Shown: positions 45,257-57,040 of the stretch, piece by piece
Layout: each line of letters starts with the position of its first letter
How positions within the stretch are numbered: the first letter of the stretch is position 1
Source: Apium graveolens
Taxonomy: Eukaryota > Streptophyta > Magnoliopsida > Apiales > Apiaceae
Length of the DNA stretch: 64,000 nucleotides
Direction: 5' to 3'
NCBI RefSeq assembly: GCF_009905375.1
Contig: NC_133647.1
Coordinates: 48,046,506-48,110,505, forward strand
Made by a program: the position numbers and the translations under genes
Notes under the pieces: generated by a model
Told to the model about the DNA's origin: nothing
The model's input: only the letters and a program-made list of their open reading frames with translations
Database searches by the model: none

Positions 45257-48200
45257 ATGGCAAACAACACAAACACACTATCCGTACGTTCAGTCCTTGA
45301 GAAGGACAAGCTGACAGGAGGAAACAACTTCCTAGACTGGCAGAGGAATTTGAGGATTGTCCTCAGGCAGGAGCGCAAGCTTCATGTCATTGATATTCCT
45401 CCTCCAGGCCCCATTCCTGAGGGTGCTACTGCTGATGAACGAGCAGCACGCACAAAGGATGAGAATGATGCAAATGATGTTGCATGTCTTATGTTGGCAA
45501 CTATGAGTGCTGAGCTTCAAAGACAACATGTGCATATGGATGCATATACTATCAATGAGCACTTGCAAAGCATGTTTGCAAGCCAAACTCGTCAAGAAAG
45601 GTTCAACACGAGTAAGTCACTTTTTAATTGCAAACAAGGGGCGAGTGAACCAGTTGGCCCACATGTTCTGAAGATGATTGGTTACATTGAGTACCTTGAA
45701 ACTTTGGGTTTCCCGATTGGTCCGGAAACTGGTATTGACCTAATCATGAATTCTTTGAACAACAAATTCACTCAGTTTGTTGTGAACTACAATATGAATG
45801 AATTTGACAAAACACCTACTGAATTGTTGCATATGTTGAGAACATATGAGACCAACATGAAGACAGCTGAACCTGCTCCCATACTGATGGTGGGAAATAA
45901 AGGTAAGGCCAAAGGGAAGGGAAAATGGAAGGGTAAGAAGAAGATTGGATCTGATTCTACAACCAAGCCAAAGTCAGGTCCCAAACAGGCTTTAAAGCCT
46001 AAAGGTGGTGTGGCCAAGGGTGAATGTCACTACTGTAAGAAAGATGGTCACTGGAAGAGAAACTGTCCAATTTACTTGGAGGATCTGAAGAAAAAGAAAG
46101 CAGTTCAGATTTCTGGATCAGGTATTTATGTTATAGAAGTCAATTTGTCTATTTCTACATCCTGGGTATTTGATACTGGATGTGCTTCTCACATTTGTAT
46201 AAATGTGCAGGGCCTGCAGAGAAGTAGAACTCTGGCTAAGGGAGAAGTGGACCTAAGAGTAGGCAATGGAGCAAAAGTTGCTGCTTTAGCTGTAGGGACT
46301 TATTATTTATCTATGCCCTCTGGGCTTGTTTTAGAACTAGAAGACTGTTTTTACGTGCCTGCGATTCGCAGAAACATTATTTCTGTTTCTTGTTTGGACA
46401 AGAAAGGTTTTTCGTTTACAATAAAGAACAACAGTTGCTCTTTTGCTTTGAATGATTTAACCTATGGTGTTGCGCGTTTATTTAATGGTTTATATGTTCT
46501 TGATTTAGATAACCCTGTCTGTAATATAGAAAACAAACGACTTAAAATAAATGACTCAAATCAAACATACCTCTGGCATTGTCGTCTAGGCCACATAAAT
46601 GAGAAACGCATATCCAAATTACATAAGGATGGATACTTGGATAAGTTTGATTTTGAATCATACCAAGAATGCGAATCTTGTTTGCTTGGTAAGATGACTA
46701 AAGCCCCTTTCACTGGTAAGGGTCAAAGGGCCACTAAACGTCTGGAGCTAATACATAGTGATGTATGTGGCCCAATGCGTGTAATGGCTAGAGGAGGCTA
46801 CTACTACTTCATAACATTTACTGATGATTTCAGTAGATATGGATATGTATATCTTATGAAGAACAAATCCGATTCTTTTGAAAAATTTAAAGAATACAAG
46901 GTTGAAGTAGAGAAGCAAATTGGCGGAGATGCAAGTATTAAGATCTTACGATCCGATCGTGGGGGTGAATACTTAAGCACCGAATTTAGAGAGTATTTGA
47001 AAGAGTGTGGTATTGTATCGCAACTCACTCCGCCAGGAACACCTCAATGGAATGGAGTTTCAGAGAGGAGAAATCGCACCTTGTTGGACATGGTGCGATC
47101 GATGATGAGTCATGCAGATCTTCCAATTAGTTTCTGGGGTTACGCTCTAGAAACAGCGGCTTTCACACTTAACCGTGTTCCTACTAAGAAGGTTCAAAAG
47201 ACTCCATATGAGATATGGAAAGAGAAACGGTCAGGCATGAACTTTATGAAAGTTTGGGGATGTAAGGCATTTGTGAAACGTCAAGAATCTGACAAGCTTG
47301 GACCTAAATCCGAAGAGTGCATTTTTGTAGGATACCCTAATGAAACAAAGGCGTATTATTTTTATAGTCCTTCTGAGCAGAAAGTGTTTATTGCTCGAGA
47401 TGCTGTCTTCATGGAAAGAGATTTTGTTTCCAAAAGAAACAGTGGGAGAACTATAGATCTCGATGAAGATCGAGAACCGCAAAATAGCATTGAACCTGAA
47501 GTGGAACAAGAGCAGAATAATGATAATGCTCAACAAACACAGGTTGTTCGTAGATCTGGTAGATTTCGCCATGAGCCAGAGAGATATGGATTTCTCATGA
47601 CTCAGTGTGGTGATTTGATGCTCATAGATGAAGATGAGCCTCTCACATACCAAGATGCTATGAACAGTCCAGACTCTAAGAGATGGCTTGAAGCCATGAA
47701 ATCCGAGATAGATTCCATGTACGAAAACCAAGTATGGACTTTGGTTGATCCACCTGAAGGGGTAAAACCCATAGGGTGCAAATGGGTTTTTAAGAAGAAA
47801 AAGGGCATGGATGGAAATGTTCAGACCTATAAAGCTAGGCTGGTTGCAAAAGGTTTCAAACAAATTCATGGTATTGACTATGATGAAACTTTCTCACCAG
47901 TGGCTATGGTCAAGTCTATAAGGATTTTACTTGCCATTGCAGCATTCCATGATTATGAAATCTGGCAAATGGATGTCAAAACAGCCTTCCTTAATGGAAG
48001 CCTTGAAGAGGATGTGTACATGACACAACCTGAGGGTTTTGTCGATCCAAGGAATGCTGGCAAGGTATGTAAATTGCGTCGATCCATTTATGGATTGAAG
48101 CAATCCTCTAGGAGATGGAATATCCGTTTTGATGAAATAGTCATAGAGTATGGCTTTGTTCAAAACGAAGATGAACCGTGTGTTTACAAGAAGGTTAATG

Positions 48201-49216
48201 GGAGCTATGTGGCATTCATAGTACTATATGTTGATGATATACTACTAATGGGGAATGACATACCTTCTCTAAAGGCTGTTAAGACGTGGTTAGGGAGCAA
48301 TTTCTCCATTAAAGACTTAGGAGAGGCATCCTACATTCTAGGAATGAGGATCTATAGAGAAAGATCTAGAAGGATGATCGGTCTAAGTCAGAGCACATAC
48401 ATTGATAAGGTTTTGCATCGTTTTGGAATGCAAAATGCAAAAAGGGGATATGTCCCTGTGTCTCAAGGGATAACGATCTCTAAGGACCAATGTCCGAAAT
48501 CATTGGATGAGAAGGACCACATGAATAAAGTTCCATATGCTTCAGCAATTGGATCTATCATGTATGCAATGGTATGTACTCGCCCAGATGTCTCGTATGC
48601 TTTGAGCATGACGAGCAGATACCAGTCTAATCCGGGTGAAGGTCACTGGACGGCAGTTAAGAATATTCTTAAGTACCTGAAAAGAACTAAAGATTCATTC
48701 TTGGTGTATGGAGGAGAAGAGAAACTCGTTGTAAAAGGTTACACCGATGCAAGTTTCCAAACAGACAGAGATGATACTGTATCACAGTCTGGTTTTGTGT
48801 TTTGTCTAAACGGAGGTGCTGTAAGCTGGAAGAGTTCAAAGCAAGAAACAGTAGCTGATTCTACAATGGAGGCTGAGTACATTGCAGCTTGTGAAGCAGC
48901 TAAGGAGGCCGTTTGGATTCGAAAGTTCATTTCTGTTTTGGGAGTGGTTCCATCGATCGCAGATCCCATTGATCTATACTGCGATAATAATGGAGCCATT
49001 GCACAGGCTAAAGAACCTAGATCACACTCCCGGGCTAAACATATACTCAGGAGATTTCACCTTATTCGAGAGATTAATGAAAGGGGTGATATACACATAT
49101 GTAAAGTGCACACAAATGATAACATTGCAGACCCACTGACCAAAGGCTTGTCGCAGCAGAAGCACGATGGTCACACTAGTTCCATGGGTATTAGATATAT
49201 GGGTGATTGGCTCTAG
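45257..49216 (+). CDS. Angela-like copia gag-pol polyprotein, intact (1319 aa)
   Basis: Encodes every activity needed for retrotransposition in one frame. Gag covers about residues 1-215. The zinc knuckle CHYCKKDGHWKRNC is at about 257-270. Protease has FDTGCASHIC at about 304. GAG-pre-integrase has LWHCRLGHINEKR at about 436. Integrase has HSDVCGPM, RSDRGGEY and NGVSERRN, so the D,D,E triad is present. RT begins near 800 and has MDVKTAFLNG and the catalytic YVDD at about 990. RNase H has YTDASF, DSTMEAEYIA and DNNGAI. It ends GIRYMGDWL. No stop or frameshift is seen. The ATG at 45257 is chosen because it opens MANNTNTLSVRSVLEKDKL, matching the N-terminus of copia-1 and copia-2. The polypurine tract starts only four bases after the stop. 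Confidence 0.95.
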   Translation: MANNTNTLSVRSVLEKDKLTGGNNFLDWQRNLRIVLRQERKLHVIDIPPPGPIPEGATADERAARTKDENDANDVACLMLATMSAELQRQHVHMDAYTINEHLQSMFASQTRQERFNTSKSLFNCKQGASEPVGPHVLKMIGYIEYLETLGFPIGPETGIDLIMNSLNNKFTQFVVNYNMNEFDKTPTELLHMLRTYETNMKTAEPAPILMVGNKGKAKGKGKWKGKKKIGSDSTTKPKSGPKQALKPKGGVAKGECHYCKKDGHWKRNCPIYLEDLKKKKAVQISGSGIYVIEVNLSISTSWVFDTGCASHICINVQGLQRSRTLAKGEVDLRVGNGAKVAALAVGTYYLSMPSGLVLELEDCFYVPAIRRNIISVSCLDKKGFSFTIKNNSCSFALNDLTYGVARLFNGLYVLDLDNPVCNIENKRLKINDSNQTYLWHCRLGHINEKRISKLHKDGYLDKFDFESYQECESCLLGKMTKAPFTGKGQRATKRLELIHSDVCGPMRVMARGGYYYFITFTDDFSRYGYVYLMKNKSDSFEKFKEYKVEVEKQIGGDASIKILRSDRGGEYLSTEFREYLKECGIVSQLTPPGTPQWNGVSERRNRTLLDMVRSMMSHADLPISFWGYALETAAFTLNRVPTKKVQKTPYEIWKEKRSGMNFMKVWGCKAFVKRQESDKLGPKSEECIFVGYPNETKAYYFYSPSEQKVFIARDAVFMERDFVSKRNSGRTIDLDEDREPQNSIEPEVEQEQNNDNAQQTQVVRRSGRFRHEPERYGFLMTQCGDLMLIDEDEPLTYQDAMNSPDSKRWLEAMKSEIDSMYENQVWTLVDPPEGVKPIGCKWVFKKKKGMDGNVQTYKARLVAKGFKQIHGIDYDETFSPVAMVKSIRILLAIAAFHDYEIWQMDVKTAFLNGSLEEDVYMTQPEGFVDPRNAGKVCKLRRSIYGLKQSSRRWNIRFDEIVIEYGFVQNEDEPCVYKKVNGSYVAFIVLYVDDILLMGNDIPSLKAVKTWLGSNFSIKDLGEASYILGMRIYRERSRRMIGLSQSTYIDKVLHRFGMQNAKRGYVPVSQGITISKDQCPKSLDEKDHMNKVPYASAIGSIMYAMVCTRPDVSYALSMTSRYQSNPGEGHWTAVKNILKYLKRTKDSFLVYGGEEKLVVKGYTDASFQTDRDDTVSQSGFVFCLNGGAVSWKSSKQETVADSTMEAEYIAACEAAKEAVWIRKFISVLGVVPSIADPIDLYCDNNGAIAQAKEPRSHSRAKHILRRFHLIREINERGDIHICKVHTNDNIADPLTKGLSQQKHDGHTSSMGIRYMGDWL

Positions 49217-49219
49217 TGC

Positions 49220-49230
49220 AAGTGGGAGAT
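49220..49230 (+). other. Polypurine tract of the Angela-like element
   Basis: AAGTGGGAGAT lies directly before the 3' LTR and is identical to the tract of copia-1 at 8519-8529. Confidence 0.8.
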
Positions 49231-50762
49231 TGTTAGTGTAGGTGCCCTAGAGGCAATACATTATTCTTTTATCTTTATGTCAGTTGATCATTCAATAAAT
49301 GTATTTATTATGACCTTAATTACTGCGATATTTTGTTAGCATAATAAATGTCCTTAGAATCATGATACAAATTGTATAGTTTAAGTACATGACTTGAACT
49401 TGAGATTATATAATATATCATATTCTTAAAGGTCCCTAGTCGAGTATTATTATATAGGACAATAATAATACATAGATAGACTAGTATGTTGTTTGACAAG
49501 ATAACCACATCTCATTGGTTATAAGTATGGGGATACTGAAGTCAATACATAGGTACATGTGAGAGTACATGGTACTGGACAGACCCACAGTGAGATTCTT
49601 CATGTTTAATAAAGTCATAAGAAAGACTCACAGTGATAATGGTGTAACGATCCTTTGACTTGAAATCATTATATTTCTATACGAGGATTAATATACTTTG
49701 ACTACATTAAAAGTTACTTTTGATCGGGTGATGATAAAAGTGGACATCGGGTATATCATGAGTCGTATGAGAAATATGAATGATAGATAAAGGATTTAAC
49801 CCTCCTATAATTAGGAGAGATATTATTGGCCTCTTGATTGAGTGAGATTATAAAAGCATGGCCATGCTCAAATAATGATTTGTTTCAATAATCTACTCAT
49901 GCATCAAGTAAACCCAGATTAAATGTTGAAGAGGATGACTAAATACATGCCTCGAGTTTAATCTATAATATGTATGGTTAAAGGGATTATATTACACGAA
50001 AAAAACATTAATCACGAAAGGTTTTATCTAATCACGATTTAATTATTGTTTAATTGGGTAACAATGATGTATTACTAGATACCGCTCATTGTTTATAATT
50101 TTATTAGAGAATAAAATTATTGCCAGTTAAATAATAGCCTATAGGGTCGCACAAATAGAGCACTTAATGGAATAGTTAATTTAAATTATGGATTTAAATT
50201 AATTGATGATTATTTGAATTTTATTATAATTAAGTAAGACTTAATTGAGATAATATAAATTCGAATTAAAAGGAATGTTTTTGCCCATAATAATTAAGTA
50301 TGACTTAGTTATTAATTAAATAATAGAAATTCGTTTTTATTATTTAATCCAATACCTACTAGGGTTGGGCTTTGCTATTATGGGCCTTTTTAATCAGTCA
50401 TTATAAATAGATAATGAGAGGTTAAAGAGGCTTAAACGTTTTTTAAGAAAACCCTAGCAGCAAAGAGAGGCAGAGGCAATTCAGATCGTCAAGAAGGAGG
50501 CTAGTACATCCATTCCGTAGTCAAGTTCGTGAGACGTTCTTGAAGGTGCTCGTGTGGATACCATAGAGGTGTTTCTCCGAGAGGTAGACACAAAGCGTGA
50601 TAGCTAGGATCTCCGTTGAGTTCGTAAAAGTTAATCTCTTGAAAGGTATGATTCGTTATCTCCATAATCTGCCCATAATTATACATGGATCCTGTTTTTG
50701 GGTTTCGAATTTTTGTTTTATTTACGTTTATCCGCTGCGTTTTATGCCTTCGGAACCCAACA
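49231..50762 (+). repeat. 3' LTR of the intact Angela-like element
   Basis: The same length as the 5' LTR and nearly identical to it; it ends CGGAACCCAACA followed by AAACG. Any chimeric transcript starting here would read into the Tat 3' untranslated region. Confidence 0.95.
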
Positions 50763-50767
50763 AAACG

Positions 50768-51279
50768 GCCCTAATCTGGGCTAATTTCCATATATAAATC
50801 ACTAATTATCCCTAATTTAATTATGTTTAATATACACTAATCAGCCTTAACCTGGGCTTAATTTCACTAATCGGCCCTAATCGGGGCTTAATCTCAAAAT
50901 CCTTAATATGCTCTTGTGGTCCTCGATAGTCCATGGAATTAATTTCAAAGTTGCCTTTGAGTTGCTCAAGGTTCTGCTATGGCTGTTTCAGCAAACGTTC
51001 TGTACTCATCCTGGTGGACATTCTGTACTCGTTCTTACTGAACGCTCTGTGTTCTACTGAACTTTCCCTTTGTAGGAAGTCTTGTATTCTATTAAATTTG
51101 TCTAAACTTCTCTTGTAGGATGTTACGCACTCCAACCAACTCGTTTGCGTAGACGTTCTAGTCTTCACGAAACTTGGTTCCGCTAGGAGTTATCCTTTTC
51201 TAAAAATCTCCAAAGGACATCTCAAGGAGGCCTCTAGAGCAACTCTTAAAGCCCTCAAGGCTCTCCTACAAGAGCTTTT
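50768..51279 (-). other. Tat 3' untranslated region, segment between repeat families
   Basis: It starts with degraded units of the 122-bp family (to about 50910). It continues with GC-richer DNA that contains diverged copies of the 33-bp word (GACGTTCTAGTCTTCACGAA at about 51151). No gene is seen. Confidence 0.6.
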
Positions 51280-51765
51280 AGTGAGTAAAAAGACCTTAAC
51301 TTGTTGGCTGGTAGGCCAAGGCCACTACGGAGGTAAGTCGTGGTCGTCATGGCTCTGATACAAAGGCTCCTGGTAGGCCAAAAGGCCTCAACATGTTGGC
51401 TGGTCGGCCGGGGCTTCCCGCACATAAGTTGTGGCCGTCACAGCTCTGATACAGAGGCTTCTGGTAGGACAAAAGGCCTCAAAATGTTTCCTGGTCGGCC
51501 GGGGCTTCCCCGCACATAAGTTGTGGCCATCACGGCTCTGATTCAGAGGCTTCTGGTAGGCCAAAAGGCCTCAAAATGTTGCCTAGTCGGTCGGGGCTTC
51601 CCCGCACATAAGTTGTGGCCGTCACGGCTCTGATTCAGAGGCTCCTGGTAGGCCAAAAGGCCTCAAAATGTTGCCTGGTCGGCTGGGGCATCCCCACACA
51701 TAAGTTGTGGTCGTCACGGCTCTGATTCAAAGGCTTCTGGTAGGCCAAAAGGCCTCCATATGTTT
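51280..51765. repeat. 92-bp tandem array, left part
   Basis: The anchor GGGCTTC recurs at 51411, 51502, 51594 and (as GGGCATC) 51686, giving periods of 91, 92 and 92. The unit contains GGTCGGCCGGGGCTTCCCCG and GGTAGGCCAAAAGGCCTC, each partly palindromic. The array continues at 55980-56340 beyond the inserted solo LTR. Confidence 0.85.
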
Positions 51766-54700
51766 TGTAATAACCCCAATTTTTGGAATTTTTGAAACCC
51801 TTATGAATAGTGTTTTGTTGAATAAGAAAACTTTTCATGTCACACTATGTAGGGGTTCTGTTATTGATATTCTGAGATTTTATAAGTACACTATATGGTA
51901 TATAAGTGTATGTAAAGATCGTCAGAATCCAATTCCGAACACTTTGATTTTTCCCGGAAATCCACCAGATACAGAAAGAAGTGAGTATAAGGTAACATGA
52001 TAAAAAGGATTTAAATTCAAGGATTTTAATAGAGGATCATAAAAAGGAATATAATGTATTGAGAAAGGTTAAGGGAACCTAAGTAATAAGATCTCGGGTA
52101 TGATCCCTCAAACGATAAACGAAAACAAAAGTTAAGCGAACCGTATAACAGATCAGCGGTCATTAGGCAAGCAATTAAGAGTTAATCAAGGAGGTTAGGG
52201 ATGATGATGTCATCAAACCAACAAGATGACATAGGAAAGGTGACATAAGCATGACATAAGGGGGAAGGAGGTGTGGTTGATTTAAAACCACACAAAGTTC
52301 ATGGTTAAAAAGGTAATTAACCAAAATCAAGCTAAAAACAACCAACCAACAATCATTTCACCCAAAACAAAAAGATCATTTCATTTTCTTCACTTTGCTC
52401 TCGGCTTCTTCTTCTTTTCCAAAGCAAGAAAGTCAAAATCATAGTTCCAAGCTTTGTTAAATCACAAGGTAATTATCCAAGACTCCTTATGCATAGTTAT
52501 GGATATCCTATAAGTTTGAGCTCCTAAATCATTCACAATCTCTTCCTAAAAATTATGGAAGAAGATGGTGAATAGTGTTTTTCAAGAACTAAATTTTTTG
52601 TTCTTGAAGTTTTGTTTAGATTAAGCTTGGATAAGGACTTTAAGGGTGATTCCAAGCCATTCTCTTGATTCTCCACTCTCCAAGGAAGGTATAACCCCTC
52701 CAAACCCTAACTTCATTTGAGTAATTAGGTTTAGTTTTGTTGTTATAATTCATGAGAGGTTTGCTAGTTGTAAGTATAGAGATTAGTTGATTTTGTGAAG
52801 TTTTTGGAGTGGTAGTTCTTGGATTGTTGATTAATGAACTTAAGTGTAGTTAAATTCAAGTTTAAGAATAAGTATAAATTGTTGATGTTGAGTTGTTGGG
52901 GCTGTTATGATGTAGTATGGATGGAGTTTTGATTGGGTTGTGATTGTGGGTTGAATTGGAGTGTTTTAAATTTGAGAAATCGCGTAAACATAGCCGTCGT
53001 AATGTCCGATTTACTTTAGGCTGTTTTGTTCTTAACATTAGGACCCGAGAACTCCCTGCTAGGTTTTGACCATTACCATGATTAGATAGTTCATGTTACG
53101 AGCTTCGTTTTGATATGTGGTTCGTTTGATTCCGATATACGGTTTAGGAGAAACGGCCGTTTTAAGTAACGACGTTTCGCGACCGAACCATTACCCCTCG
53201 CCTTACTTTGAAACCTTGGTTAAGGACTTTAAATGACTAATTGGGATATGAAACAATTATGTTAAGTGGATTAGGAAGTTGGTAAGGCACTCGCGAAAGA
53301 ATCACTTTAAAATTCTTAATGGTTAATTTATTAAAAATGGTGGAGCCGAGGGTACTCGAGCGACTTAAGTGAACCGTTAAGCGCAAAAGCGAACGTTAGG
53401 GTCTAATTGGTTAAAGTATAGATTCATAAGCGACTTTGGTTTAATTCCAACTTATATGTTATTTATAGGTTACCAGACTCATCCCAAGCCATTTGTAATC
53501 CCCAGTCGCTCAGGCAAGTTTTCTACCCGTATAATTGTTGTTGTGATGTAAATGTGTATATGCATGATCTTGTGATAAATGCATATTTGTTATTAGCAAA
53601 TTCTTGCGATATATTGTAGCATGTGATATGGTATATATGCATGCCTGTTTCGTATTCTTGATTTATATATCTGTTGGTACAAATGCTTATGAGTTACATA
53701 ATACCTATGCTAGAGATAAGCAGTAGTTGCGTATACCCTGGGGATAGGGGACCCAAAGGTGAAACCTTTTCTAAAACCAGGAGTAGATGTTCCCGAGTAT
53801 ATAATATATATATATATAGTTATATATATATTGATATAGTTTTCAAAACTATTAATCAAATAAGGTTTATTCGATAACTTTATATTATTTAATGAATATT
53901 ATTTCGAATATTCATTCGAGGACTTATGACTCAGTTTATATTATTTATTGAATATTATTCTGAATATTCATTCAGGGGCTTATGACTCCGTTTATTTTAT
54001 TAATGAATATTATTTTGAATATTCATTCAGGGGCTTATGACTCCGTTTATTTTATTAATGAATATTATTTTGAATATTCATTTGAGGGCTTATGACTTCG
54101 TTTATTTTATTAATGAATATTATTTTGAATATTCATTCGAGGGCTTATGACCCCGTTTATTTTATTAATGAATATTATTTTGAATATTCATTCGAGGACT
54201 TATGACTTCGATTATTTACTAAGTAATATTCTTTATTTTATTAAAGAATAATGTTTCGGTAATCAAACTTATTTTGATTATTCAAATAAAGATAGTACTT
54301 TCGTATAAGTATATCTTTGGTTATTTAATACCCATTTCAAGTATGAGTTTAACACTTCTACTTTGATTATTTTATAGAGATTATCCTTTTTGGGAATATT
54401 ATTATTTAAATAATAATATTCAGATATTTTCTAATATATTGGGACTGATTTATTTTAATAAATCAGCAGTATTCCAAACATTCTTAAAAATGTTTTCGAG
54501 TCTTCAAATTGACTTTTAAAGTTTAGAGCGGATCCCAAAACTCGTTTTCAAATTTAAGATCTTCCTTTTGAAGGGGATTTGAATACTTGTTCAAAAATCT
54601 AAAGGATCCGGCTCTGTGGTGTATTTTATATTCGCAACGAGGTTGCTGTTTTGATAAATGAATTGATTACTTACCCAACGTTCGGGAAGTAAGTCCATCT

Positions 54701-55979
54701 ATTTGAGTCGGCATAAGCAACCTGGGCTCAGTGGGCGTCCATGAAAGTGTAAGTTGCTCAGTGGGAGTCCATCAAATGCGTAAGTGGCTGAGTGGCAGTC
54801 CAGCATAGGGTCCTATTGCAGCCAGGGTGATGACCAGTAGGGAATTCGTCTATCTACTAGTAGAAAAGGTTACTTATTGGTATCTTTGCCTGATCAGCAA
54901 GATATCAGGTTTATGCCAAGGTTTTCTCCTTACCAAAATTCATTGGATATTGCAACTCTATTTATAATTTTCATAACAGAGGTTTTCAAGGAGTGTATGA
55001 AATGTATATATATAGGTGTATATATATATCGGGACTTAATGAAGTATCTCGTAACTTCATTATTTATAATGATATTTCAAGGATTGAATCTATTCAAGTC
55101 TTATCTTGTAGTCTCATCTGGGTGATGAACTTTTGAAACTGATTATAACTTGAACGGTGGTAGTTCAAGTAGTATTCGGATATAAGTATATTGGAGTATC
55201 TTGTAACTTCATCTTTTAAACTTATATCTAGTAAATGATTATCTTGTGCATGTCAAAGATTTTCGAAAAAATGTTGAGACAAGGTTAGATATATGAGATC
55301 ACCTTGCAACGATATTTTATACAGTTATAAACGGGAACTCTGTGTATATTATACATGTCAGAGGATTTCAAAGATTGTGAAAAGTATATATGTACATATA
55401 TACTGAATATTTTGCGACTTGGTCACGGTAAGATATCAAACTTGGTTCATTTCTTCTTGACCAAGACTTTCATGAGTACTATGAGAATGCTCATATATTG
55501 TAAATCATTATACATATTATTTTGGTGGGCTTGTTGCTCACCCTTGCTTTCTTCTTTTATCACACAACATCAGCTAGACAAGATGAACATGACCAAGCTT
55601 CCAATTCGCAAGCGGTTAGAAAATGTTCCGCAGTTTTCTGGAAGCGTTGATGCCGCCGTGGCTGAGGTAGGAGCTACCAATAGGCTAGGTTTTCAACTAT
55701 TGATGAACCAGATTTATGTATATTTATGAATTGTAATAATGGCAAAGAAATGTAAATTTATTCAGAAACCCTTTTAAGGTGTATTGGCATATAATTGTGG
55801 AATAAAACGACTTGTGATTATTTTTGGATATTCATCTCTGAGACTATAACTTGTGGTGTGTGTGTTTATGGTGGGGTCACAGTACAGAATAGTTGATTAA
55901 TTATTAAGATTGGGTGTTATTAAGGGAAATGGAACTTATGACAACCCGGATCCCCGACCCCGGATTTGGGGGTGTTACA
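51766..55979 (+). mobile_element. Solo LTR of the Tekay-type chromovirus (4214 bp)
   Basis: It runs from TGTAATAACCCC to GGGGGTGTTACA and is flanked by TGTTT on both sides (51761-51765 and 55980-55984). Removing the LTR and one TGTTT puts the next 92-bp anchor exactly 92 bases on. The whole LTR aligns with 1185-3611 apart from the ~1.4-kb stretch and repeat units missing there. It contains no internal element sequence, so it formed by recombination between two LTRs of one element. Confidence 0.95.
53870..54225. repeat. ~55-bp AT-rich tandem repeat within the Tekay LTR
   Basis: About six copies of a unit made of GAATATTATTTTGAATATTC and GGGCTTATGACTCCG. The sister LTR (1185-3611) has about two copies at 1930-2045. 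The GAATATT..AATATTC core is palindromic. Confidence 0.8.
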
Positions 55980-55984
55980 TGTTT

Positions 55985-56340
55985 CCTGGTCGGTCGGGGC
56001 TTCCCCGCACGTAAGGTGTGGCCGCCACGGTCTGATTCAGAGGCTTCTGGTACGCCAAAAGGCCTCCATATATTGCCTGGTCGGCCGGGGCTTCCCCGCA
56101 CGTAAGTTATGGCCGTCACGGCTCTGATTCAGAGGCTTCTGGTAGGCCAAAAGGCCTCTATATATTGCCTGGTCGGTCGGGGCTTCCCTGCACGTAAGTT
56201 GTGACCGTCATGGCTCTGATTTAGAGGCTTCTGGTAGGCGAAAAGGCCTCCATATGTTGCATGGTCGGTCGGGGCTTCCCCGCACGTAAGTTGTGGTCGT
56301 CACGGCTCTGATTCAGAGGCTTCTGGTCGGCCATATACCC
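55985..56340. repeat. 92-bp tandem array, right part
   Basis: The anchor recurs at 55997, 56088, 56180 and 56272 (periods 91, 92, 92). It belongs to the same array as 51280-51765. Confidence 0.85.
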
Positions 56341-56559
56341 CCCACTTTTGGGTTAGTCGACCGGGAGTTGTCTTAATGAACCTTGGGAGCCTCCTGCAGG
56401 GTCGTCTGATCCGTTAGGAGGAGAACGTTCTGTCCCAGTGCTCGTGAGCATTCTGACCTTCACGGAACTTATTCAGCTGAAAAGCTAATCTTATTCTAAC
56501 TTCTATAAGTTTTGCAAATTATGGTGATTAGTGTAATCAATCCTCAGTTAGGACTAAAG

Positions 56560-57040
56560 ACTTGTGTTTAGCCTCAACCATGCTTTTCTGATCGTTTCCT
56601 AGTGAACGTCCCGTTCTTCATGAACTTGTTTTCGTGGACGTCCTAGTCTTCACGAAATTTATTCTCATGAACTCTTTAGCCTTCACAAAACTTGTTCTCG
56701 TGGACGTTCTAGTCTTCACGAAACTTGTTCTCGTTGGGCGCCTATTTTCTCAAGAATTCTCAAGGAATTTCGGATGAGTTCCACCGGAAAACCTTCATGA
56801 GGGTTTGAATCAATCCTACAGGGTCCTCGTGAGTGTTCTACTCTTTACAAAACATATTTTCCTCTGTGAGGGTTCTAGTCGGCATAATCCTTCCTTGTGG
56901 AGGACTAAGCATCACTAACTCTTGGTAGGCCAGAATCTCACCTCCGTGAGCGTCTTACTCTTCATGAAACTTGTTCTCGTGAATGTTATGTTCTTTATGA
57001 AACTTGTTTCCGTGGAAGTTCTTGTCTTCACCAGGAGCAT
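56560..57040. repeat. 33-bp repeat family in the Tat 3' region
   Basis: Units starting at 56633, 56666, 56699 and 56732 are exactly 33 bases apart (CGTGGACGTTCTAGTCTTCA then CGAAACTTGTTCT). More diverged copies occur to about 57020 and again near 51150. The 33-base length is a multiple of three, but no conserved open frame was found. Confidence 0.75.

Larger units (their letters stand above)
41894..50762 (+). mobile_element. Complete Angela/BARE-like Ty1/copia retrotransposon
   Basis: The element is 8869 bp with target duplication AAACG on both sides (41889-41893 and 50763-50767). Its two LTRs are of equal length (1532 bp), with only two differences noticed by eye (near 41980/49323 and 42789/50114). 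It has a primer site, a 1.8-kb leader, one unbroken 1319-codon gag-pol frame and a polypurine tract. The LTR start TGTTAGTG..TGCCCTAGAGGCAA resembles the Angela/BARE-1/Wis group. Near-identical LTRs and an intact frame mean a recent insertion that could still be autonomous. Confidence 0.95.

Noticed and set aside
51280..56340. Regularly spaced repeats resembling a CRISPR array
   Set aside because: The whole 92-bp unit repeats without unique spacers, in a plant retrotransposon untranslated region.
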